Of a stretch of 64,000 nucleotides of DNA, positions 57,066-64,000 are shown piece by piece. Positions within the stretch are counted from its first letter, which is position 1, and every line of letters starts with the position of its first letter. Both the position numbers and the translations under genes were made by a program. Location: positions 1-64,000 of the forward strand of contig JASANZ010002229.1 in the NCBI GenBank assembly GCA_030849805.1, read 5' to 3'. This DNA comes from Sergeia podlipaevii. Taxonomy: Eukaryota > Euglenozoa > Kinetoplastea > Trypanosomatida > Trypanosomatidae. Under the pieces are notes generated by a model. That model saw only the letters and a list, made by a program, of their open reading frames with translations, searched no databases and was not told where the DNA came from.

Positions 57066-60000
57066 TTACTCCACCACATCGAGCAAGAGACCAACGCCGG
57101 CGATCACCCACTTGCGCGCCGGCTGCTTGGACTTGAGGAAGAAGCCCACGATGTAGCCAGGTCCACGAGCCTGTGTCTTATACATTGGGCACTCATACTG
57201 ATCTCGGCGGTCAATCTTGTTCAATGGAAGAGAGCGGACCTGCATGATAGGCATCTTGGGGTAGAGTTCCTTGAGGCGGCTATCTTCAATGCACCCTGCG
57301 GTGGTATCCCAGCGAGCTCCCTCCATGGACATACCGCAGACGTAGCAACCATCACGTGCGTTGGTATCGATCTGATCGGCAGACTTCTTGAGCACATCGA
57401 CGACGAGCGCCATCTGATCGAGATCAAAGCTGTTGATGATAGAGGTGGTCTGCATAATGGCCGTGAGGAACGACATGGGGTTGAAGAAGTGGGCAATGTT
57501 GGTCACCTTGGGAGTCTGCAGATCCACGTTCCAGCTCATCAGCTGCTCATTACGCGCGATAAAGTTCTCCACCCATGAGCCAAGCATGCGCTGCGACATG
57601 AACGAAACGCGTGCCCACTGATCTGGCATCTTGTCAAGGAAAATCTGGTCAAAAAGCTCCTGCATAGAGGCGGTCATGGAAAGGGCACCCTTAAGGCCGA
57701 GATCAAGCTCCTCAAGGGTGGCCTTGAGGGTGGCAATAAGCAAGTTCATGCGCTCGCTCTCCTGGTAGAAGACGTGCTGCTGTGGCGTGCGATCCTCCTC
57801 CAGGCGCTCAGAGAGATCTTGGAGGTTGTGCGGCTCAGGGAGCCGCTCGCGGATCTCGTCGATCTTCTGTTGCACAATGTCCTGGGGGCTGAGCATGTCG
57901 CCGCCACTGTGCTTCTTGGGTTGCAGCTCGTTAATCGTCCGAAAGAGCACCTCTGCCTGTGTCGTGCGGTAGTTGATCTCGGCGTTAGGGTGCAGGCCGT
58001 ACAGGAGCGGCGACTCCGTCGGGAAGTCTTCTGCTTCTGTAAGCCACTGAATGTACTCCGCGTAAGACATGGGAGAAGGCACGCTGATGCCAGGAGCCAG
58101 CTGGAGGCCGTCACAGCACTCGGGGATGAGGTAACTCTGCAGGTAGGCCATACACAGCACGCGATCCCAGTCATCCGTAATGTGACCGCCATACATAATC
58201 TCGCCAAAGACGTAGCGCAGATCTTCCCACGGCACCTTCGGGCGATCCTCAATGTAGTTCGCAGCCACCTCCATGCACGTCGTCAAGTCACCAGAGTTGA
58301 AAGGGTAGCCACGGTTCCAGCCCAGAGGACCAAACTTCTTGCGCTCCACCACAACGGCATGGAAGAAGCACATGGAAAACATGATGCAGCGGTACTCAGT
58401 AGGCTTCGCGCTACGCTCCCACGGTTCGTCGCTGAAGTTGGTCACAGCGCGAACAATGTTCTGGCGAATACCCGTCGGTGGCTCAGAGGTCAGTTTCACG
58501 GACCGCTGCAAGACACCAATTGGGATCACCTGCGATGGCTCGGCGCTCAGGAAGACACGGAAATCGCGGTGGCCCTTCTGTCCCTCGAAAGGAATCTCGT
58601 CATCAGCAACCTCGATTTCCTCCACCTCCGGCTCCTTTTCTTCGTCGTCGGTCTCGCCATCAGATCCACCGGTGGTAGAGCCCTTCTCACCTCCCTCACC
58701 AGCGGCGCCATTATCGCCATCGACCTTTGCAGTCGAGTCCTCAATGTTGCCCTTCTCATCGTCGCCCTTAGACTCTGCCCGCGCCGCGCGCGCCGCTGCG
58801 AGTTCACCTGCCTTACGCTCAGTAATCTCCTTGCGGAGCTGGCCAACGCGCGTGTACGTCTCCGCATACTGATCAAGACGGCGCTCCAGCGTGCGCAGCC
58901 ACTTCTCGACAAGGTGGATGTTGTTCAGAAGTGCCCAGCCGCCCTCGGCAAAGCACTTGTCCAGCGCGCGATCCGCCACAATTTCCTGACCCTGCCCGAG
59001 AGACACGTTGTAGAGCTTCTCGTTGTCGTATGTAAAACCCAACTTGCGACCGAGCTCTTCGATCGACTTCAGGGGATCCACACCAGGAGAGAGAATGAAG
59101 AAGAGTGGCGTAGTCGTGCTGGAATTGAGGAACGACACGGATATATCCACGGCCTGGTCAGAAACAAAAAAGCGGCCAATACTCGCGCTTACAAACATCT
59201 CCAGTGCGGCCGTCAAACGATCAGGACGCAGGCAGCGCAGCACAAGCAGCCGCTGAAAGTCCGTCAGGTTCTTCCAATCTGTCGGCATCTTCTCCAGCTC
59301 AGGCTTCTCCGTTTCACACCACTGGAACCAGCGATTGTTCTCGGCCATATCTGAAGGCAGCACGTTGAACTCAGGCGTGGTGCCCTCGATCTCAGCCAGC
59401 GCCTGCACCGCATCCCAGTTGGGCTGCGGACACCACTCCACTACCGTCTCAGGACGCTCCACGCCTGTCTTTTTCCTGCCACGCAGCAAGAAGTCAAGCT
59501 GCTTTGCGTCAATCTCACTCCGCTTACCAAGAATAGCAAAGGTGAGAAGGCTGGAGAAGATAAGCTTGTGGCGCTCAAACAGGCCACGCGACACATACGC
59601 GAAGACACTCTCGGTAATGCTCTGCATGACGTTCTGAACACGCTTCAGCACATCCTTCTTATTCTCTGGCTGCGGTGCAATCACAAGAGCCTTATTGAAG
59701 ACAACCATGAACGTCTCGAGCGAGTACTGGTACATGTGGTCGATCTTCCAAAGCTGATCGATCTGGAAGAAAAGGAGCGAGCCGCGAACGGCGACGTCCG
59801 TGTAGCGCAGACGATTCTGAGCAATATCCTTCTGTGTGGCGGTAGCCAGCGCAAAAGATGCATTAATGTCCTTCGCCTTCTTCTTGGTGTTCTCGAGATT
59901 CTCAATGAGAGCAACGTTCTCCAGAATATCGCCAGTAGCGTTCGTCAGCTCATACAGGAGGCCATCCTCGCACTGCTGCAGCTCAATGGTCATGGTGTTC

Positions 60001-63000
60001 ATCTGGCGCAACAGGGTACCACGCTTCTTCTCAAGATCGGGGCGTTCCTGACTAACAACCACCGCCAGCAGCTGATCCTCAAGACCTGTCTCAGTCACCA
60101 TAAAGTTGATGATCGTCGTCTGCGCATTCACCTCGGGACCGTAGTGGGGGTTACCCAACTTTGTCTGCAGAATAAGGCGGAACTTTCTGTTGTACTCCAC
60201 CTCGGTCGCTCCAAGCTTGATGTAATGCTTGCTACCCTTCTTGAATGTCTGACGACTCAGCACGCCGTCAAGCACGGGCTCAATAAACTCTCCAAGCGAC
60301 TCGATGAGACACGGCAGGCCCTCCTCAATACACGTCTGCAGGGTGCGCTGCCAATTGCGCTGTGACATCTGAATAACGCGCAGACCGTTCTTCTCCTCAC
60401 GCGTTCTGATCCACTTGACACCCTGCAGCTGTGGATCAATCATCAGCGGCCAGCGCATGCAGTTGGTGAGAATGGCACCGTTCTCAGTCGAAACTCGATC
60501 GGACGGCAGACCCTCATTGTTCCACGACGCCACCACAGCCTCAGAGGAGAGCACATCCATCGTGGGGTCGATGCCATCCGTCATCGGGATGACAAGCTCC
60601 TTGATGCACGGCACCAAGTATGTGTCCATCACCTGTTCACGGTATGCCTTGGAGAAGGGACCAATATACGACACAAAAGAAGCGCTCAGCAGCACATCGC
60701 CCACAAGCAGCGTCGCATCGTGCTTGAGCTGCCCAATCGTTTTCCCCCAGCGCACGCTCTCGTCAGCAAGTCCGCTCACCAAACGCTGGGCGAGGTTCAT
60801 CTTCAGCTGCGTCTTGTGTGCCTTCGCCTCAATCGCGTTGGCCTCAGCGACGGCCTCATCGTACTGGCTCACAAGAGCGCCGAGCTTCGCGCGTAGCTCA
60901 CCCACCTTGTCCTGAATCTTCTTGAGAGCAGCCTGGCTGGAGGCAAGACGCTGCTGGGCCTCCGCAAGGCGCTCTTCCTTGGGTCGCACCTCGCAGCGCA
61001 CCTTGTGATAGCGGTTCATACCAATGGCCCACTTGCACAGACCAGCGGCAGCGGCAGACTTGGTCTTAATAATATCTGGGTTAAAGGAAGGGTTGTTGAT
61101 GTACATCTGGATCTGGTCGATACACGGCTGGGGAATGTTGTTCACGTCGAAGCTTCGAAGCTCGGCGAGGAAGCGATCCACCTGGTTCATCATCTTCTTG
61201 CACTCATTCCACGAGCGCTGCTTCACAGGGGGGATCGAACGGGGGTTCGACGTCAGCACCTTCACACAAATGGCCACCATCTGCACATCATCCGGGGGCT
61301 TGCCGAGGTTCTTGAGCTCAGCAATAGATGCCTTATCGAGCGTGTCAAGAGCCGCAAGAGCCTCCAGCACAAGCGGCTGGGCTTTCGCAAGATCCTCCTG
61401 GCACTGCTTCTCAATGCTCGACACCTCCTCCACAATCTTCATAGTCTTCTCCTCCTCCTTGGCAGCGATGGCGCTCTGCTCCTCCACAACAGACTTTTCT
61501 CGTCCAACCGTTTCCATTAGAACGGCGGTCTTCTGACGGGCCTCCTCGACTTCGACACTTTCGCGCTGCAGCACCTCCTGAAGCGCCTGTACCTGTACTC
61601 CAGCCTCCTTGATCTTGTCAATACCGCTAACAAGGCGCTCCGTCTTGTCACTGTTCTCCTTGCGCTTCTTCGCCAGCAAGTCCTTGTAGAAGGCAATGAG
61701 CTCAAGAAATGACTTGGGCGTTGTATAAGCGTGGCGCTTCTCTTGCGCGTAGTACTCCTCGCACACCTCCGTGACCTTCATCTGGCAGAAGGCCATGTAG
61801 TCAGCCACGTTCTTCGTCGTCTCCTCGCCGCCAAGGTCGATTTCCGAAAGGAAGCGCTGCGCGACAGACTTGAGCGCCTGCTCAGGCCAGCTGAGGAACC
61901 AGTCAATGACGGTAGTGTTAGCAAGCGCAGGGAACTGACGGCACCATTTGGCAAAGTTCTTTCCAACTGGTGAAAAGCACAAGATGATGTGTAAGTTCGA
62001 ACGGACCTTGTTGATGAAGTACTCCCAGCACACGTCAGGGTTCGAGTAGTCAGTAAAACCAGCGGCCTTCACTTCGTTAGTGATCGACGCAACAATGCCA
62101 TCGCGCTCATCTTGGTTGAAGAGCTCCGGCACGTTGCCACTGCTGAGCATATCGTTCAGGTAGACCAGCATGTCCAGCGAAACAATCTGCGTGTCAGTGA
62201 GGATGAAGGCAAACGGGATCCCGCGCAGACCACACTTGCGGTACAGTTCCTGCATATCGCCGCGGAAGTCATTAATGTCGTACGTGCTCGTAACAAGAAT
62301 CTGGAAGATGTCGTGGCCATTGATGAAGGACGCGAGACGGGCCAACGACTGCTTGCCCGAGCCCCCCACGCCGACGAGGAAGGCATTACCGCGAGGATTG
62401 GATGTAATGCGAGAGATGCGGCACACATGCTCAATGGCCTGGTTGAAGAGCACCAAGTTCATCGCCGCGTAGCTGTCGTTGTAGTCAGTAAGTTTCTTAG
62501 TGAGGTACGCGCCGGCCTCTTCGTAGTTGGTCTCGTGATACACGTTCTCTTCGCCCTCGATTGTCGTGTGGAACGGTGCCCATAGCAGCGGCTCTTGGAG
62601 AGCATCCTTCACGCTCACATCGCCAAAACCGGCACGGCCAATGACCTCCGTGAGCAGCGTATCGTAACGCTTCATGTCATCCTCCTCGGCCATGCGATCA
62701 CGGAAAGTGCGGTTGCACTCGTGCACCCACAAGCGCACAAATTGCAAGCTGCTGTTATGGAGCTTTGGCTTCGACTTGCAGAGACCTTGAAAGATGTTGA
62801 ACATCTCACGCATGTTCCATTGGTAGTGAAACTTCACCGCAGTGGGGAAGAACTGCTTGGAAATGTTGTAGTGAAGCTCAATTGTGGCATTCGTGATTAG
62901 TGTCGTAAGAGTATCGCGGATATCACGAGAGAAGGCCTTGGTGTGGGACTGGAAAATCTGCCCGTAAATGCTCACAAGATCGGCACGGTCGGGCATGTTA

Positions 63001-64000
63001 GTAGAGAAGACCGCAAAGTGGCGCAGCAGGCGATCGAGAATGCTGAAGGTACCGGACTTGGGGTTCATCGCCCCAACGTAGCGGATGTCCACAATCTCCT
63101 TCTGCATAATCTTCACGCGGTCGTACCAGAAGCCATAGCCAACGTGCTGCTGCAGTAGCGCAATAGCCTCCTGTGTGCCGTACTTGTCTGGAGCGGGCAT
63201 GTTCATGTCATCAAGGAAGAAGACGAGCTTTCGACGATTGAACGGGCCATAAGTTCGGCCTGAGCGCTTCTCGAGCGACTGCTCCATAACCGCCTGGAGG
63301 CCCGAAGAGGATGTCCGTGCGTTAAACGAAATAACACGGAACAGCACCTTCTCGTTATCCAGTGTGCGCAGCTTGGACATGATCAGGTTGGTCTTGCCAG
63401 TACCGGCAGTACCTACAAGCATTACACCGCGCGCGTTGTCAATAAAGAGACTCATCAAGTACGACATACGTACTGTGTCGGCGGTCTGCACAGACACCGA
63501 AGAAAGCTGAGCATCAGGGTCAGCAATATAGGGCTGCACAAGATCAGCCCACGGCTTCCAGTCGTACACCATCACGCCATTATCATCCTTGGATTTCTCA
63601 ATGTAGTAGTCAAAGACAGAGCCTGTCTCTGAAATACGCATCGCAGGGAACTCCTTCTTCCACTGGTTGGAGAAGTTGAGACGCATGTCAATGCGGCCAT
63701 CAGAACTCGGGAGCGGACCACCAAAGGCCCAGATAACAGCAAAGACAAAGTACTTCTCATACACATCAAACACGTTCGGGTGTTTCGCGAGCTCGTCCGG
63801 CTCCATCGTCTTGAAAATGCCATCAAGCAAGAAGCAGATGGTCTGCACAACGTTGATGTCCATAACTGACACAACGGCACGCATAGAGCGCTTCCAGAAG
63901 TCAAAAATGGACGGGACGTACTTGTCGAAGAGACTATCGAGCACAGCACCCTCGCGCTTATCACGAGAAGCAATCCACTTATCCTTGAAGGGGCCCCAGC
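57066..64000 (-). CDS. Axonemal outer-arm dynein heavy chain, beta type (5' end outside window)
   Basis: About 2310 C-terminal residues of a dynein heavy chain are present; the frame is open to the right edge, so the tail, linker, AAA1 and much of AAA2 lie outside. The visible part includes the AAA3 P-loop GTAGTGKT, the AAA4 P-loop GVGGSGKQS, the coiled-coil stalk with its microtubule-binding tip (around MNQVDRFLAELRSFDV), AAA5, AAA6 and the C-terminal domain. The ending (GMSMEGARWD, YECPMYKTQARGPGY, WVIAGVGLLLDV) is closer to the outer-arm beta class (DNAH9/11/17) than to DNAH5/8 or inner-arm chains. Outer arms drive flagellar beat. An acidic low-complexity insertion of about 75 residues (encoded near 58585-58815) interrupts the AAA5-AAA6 region just before HRDFRVFLSAEP. 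DRC11 at the other end of the window belongs to the same axoneme. Confidence 0.9.
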   Translation of the reverse strand, partial: WGPFKDKWIASRDKREGAVLDSLFDKYVPSIFDFWKRSMRAVVSVMDINVVQTICFLLDGIFKTMEPDELAKHPNVFDVYEKYFVFAVIWAFGGPLPSSDGRIDMRLNFSNQWKKEFPAMRISETGSVFDYYIEKSKDDNGVMVYDWKPWADLVQPYIADPDAQLSSVSVQTADTVRMSYLMSLFIDNARGVMLVGTAGTGKTNLIMSKLRTLDNEKVLFRVISFNARTSSSGLQAVMEQSLEKRSGRTYGPFNRRKLVFFLDDMNMPAPDKYGTQEAIALLQQHVGYGFWYDRVKIMQKEIVDIRYVGAMNPKSGTFSILDRLLRHFAVFSTNMPDRADLVSIYGQIFQSHTKAFSRDIRDTLTTLITNATIELHYNISKQFFPTAVKFHYQWNMREMFNIFQGLCKSKPKLHNSSLQFVRLWVHECNRTFRDRMAEEDDMKRYDTLLTEVIGRAGFGDVSVKDALQEPLLWAPFHTTIEGEENVYHETNYEEAGAYLTKKLTDYNDSYAAMNLVLFNQAIEHVCRISRITSNPRGNAFLVGVGGSGKQSLARLASFINGHDIFQILVTSTYDINDFRGDMQELYRKCGLRGIPFAFILTDTQIVSLDMLVYLNDMLSSGNVPELFNQDERDGIVASITNEVKAAGFTDYSNPDVCWEYFINKVRSNLHIILCFSPVGKNFAKWCRQFPALANTTVIDWFLSWPEQALKSVAQRFLSEIDLGGEETTKNVADYMAFCQMKVTEVCEEYYAQEKRHAYTTPKSFLELIAFYKDLLAKKRKENSDKTERLVSGIDKIKEAGVQVQALQEVLQRESVEVEEARQKTAVLMETVGREKSVVEEQSAIAAKEEEKTMKIVEEVSSIEKQCQEDLAKAQPLVLEALAALDTLDKASIAELKNLGKPPDDVQMVAICVKVLTSNPRSIPPVKQRSWNECKKMMNQVDRFLAELRSFDVNNIPQPCIDQIQMYINNPSFNPDIIKTKSAAAAGLCKWAIGMNRYHKVRCEVRPKEERLAEAQQRLASSQAALKKIQDKVGELRAKLGALVSQYDEAVAEANAIEAKAHKTQLKMNLAQRLVSGLADESVRWGKTIGQLKHDATLLVGDVLLSASFVSYIGPFSKAYREQVMDTYLVPCIKELVIPMTDGIDPTMDVLSSEAVVASWNNEGLPSDRVSTENGAILTNCMRWPLMIDPQLQGVKWIRTREEKNGLRVIQMSQRNWQRTLQTCIEEGLPCLIESLGEFIEPVLDGVLSRQTFKKGSKHYIKLGATEVEYNRKFRLILQTKLGNPHYGPEVNAQTTIINFMVTETGLEDQLLAVVVSQERPDLEKKRGTLLRQMNTMTIELQQCEDGLLYELTNATGDILENVALIENLENTKKKAKDINASFALATATQKDIAQNRLRYTDVAVRGSLLFFQIDQLWKIDHMYQYSLETFMVVFNKALVIAPQPENKKDVLKRVQNVMQSITESVFAYVSRGLFERHKLIFSSLLTFAILGKRSEIDAKQLDFLLRGRKKTGVERPETVVEWCPQPNWDAVQALAEIEGTTPEFNVLPSDMAENNRWFQWCETEKPELEKMPTDWKNLTDFQRLLVLRCLRPDRLTAALEMFVSASIGRFFVSDQAVDISVSFLNSSTTTPLFFILSPGVDPLKSIEELGRKLGFTYDNEKLYNVSLGQGQEIVADRALDKCFAEGGWALLNNIHLVEKWLRTLERRLDQYAETYTRVGQLRKEITERKAGELAAARAARAESKGDDEKGNIEDSTAKVDGDNGAAGEGGEKGSTTGGSDGETDDEEKEPEVEEIEVADDEIPFEGQKGHRDFRVFLSAEPSQVIPIGVLQRSVKLTSEPPTGIRQNIVRAVTNFSDEPWERSAKPTEYRCIMFSMCFFHAVVVERKKFGPLGWNRGYPFNSGDLTTCMEVAANYIEDRPKVPWEDLRYVFGEIMYGGHITDDWDRVLCMAYLQSYLIPECCDGLQLAPGISVPSPMSYAEYIQWLTEAEDFPTESPLLYGLHPNAEINYRTTQAEVLFRTINELQPKKHSGGDMLSPQDIVQQKIDEIRERLPEPHNLQDLSERLEEDRTPQQHVFYQESERMNLLIATLKATLEELDLGLKGALSMTASMQELFDQIFLDKMPDQWARVSFMSQRMLGSWVENFIARNEQLMSWNVDLQTPKVTNIAHFFNPMSFLTAIMQTTSIINSFDLDQMALVVDVLKKSADQIDTNARDGCYVCGMSMEGARWDTTAGCIEDSRLKELYPKMPIMQVRSLPLNKIDRRDQYECPMYKTQARGPGYIVGFFLKSKQPARKWVIAGVGLLLDVVE

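Noticed and set aside
57774..59354. A 526-codon open frame on the plus strand
   Set aside because: It lies entirely antisense to the conserved dynein AAA5-AAA6 and C-terminal region and has no domain of its own. The GC-rich codon use of the dynein gene leaves the opposite frame open.
1..64000. tRNA, rRNA, snoRNA, CRISPR arrays or retroelements
   Set aside because: A few TTCGA-like and TGATGA-like words were examined, but none had the partner boxes or stems at the right spacing. No reverse transcriptase, transposase or spaced direct repeats were seen.

Overview
The window is nuclear DNA of a trypanosomatid (Kinetoplastea). Fifteen supported protein genes all lie on the minus strand, none shows an intron, and they are separated by AT-rich spacers. 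Upstream of most start codons the minus strand carries a pyrimidine tract followed by AG, the signal for spliced-leader trans-splicing. The gene content points the same way: a kinetoplast DNA polymerase, a candidate for the kinetoplast-anchoring protein p166, SAS-4, kinesin-13 and flagellar dynein. TAA and TAG are used as ordinary stops, so recoded Blastocrithidia-like lineages are unlikely. The genus cannot be fixed from the sequence. The spacers are unusually rich in TA, AAT, CAA and CA microsatellites and homopolymer runs.

Transcription runs from right to left as one polycistronic unit. In transcription order the genes are: an outer-arm dynein heavy chain (5' end cut by the window edge, 64000-57066); a mitochondrial family A DNA polymerase, best match POLID (56232-51196); squalene monooxygenase (50157-48451); a kinesin-13 with a SAM-like N-terminus (46330-44117); a 1347-residue coiled-coil protein with a mitochondrial presequence and a C-terminal membrane segment, probable TAC protein p166 (42355-38312); SAS-4/CPAP (36652-34250); an Mms2/UEV E2 variant (33452-33027); and a PPP phosphatase with a long N-terminal extension (30916-28814). 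After a 5.35 kb gene-free stretch come a RagA/Gtr1 GTPase (23463-22351), an unrecognised large beta-propeller-like protein (21309-17584), an RRM protein (16878-15943), a P4-ATPase (15171-11872), DRC11 (9709-6842) and two neighbouring PIN-domain proteins, one degenerate (6053-5361) and one with all four acidic residues (4252-1832). The leftmost 1.8 kb has no supported gene.

Several genes belong to one cellular arrangement: SAS-4 at the basal body, p166 in the inner mitochondrial membrane linking it to kinetoplast DNA, POLID replicating that DNA, and dynein, DRC11 and kinesin-13 in the flagellum. Co-transcription in trypanosomatids does not imply co-regulation, so this is a linkage observation and not an operon. 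The points most worth checking are the p166 candidate, the PIN pair, the HDC motif C in the polymerase, the glycine-rich insert in the Rag GTPase, and the large spacer.
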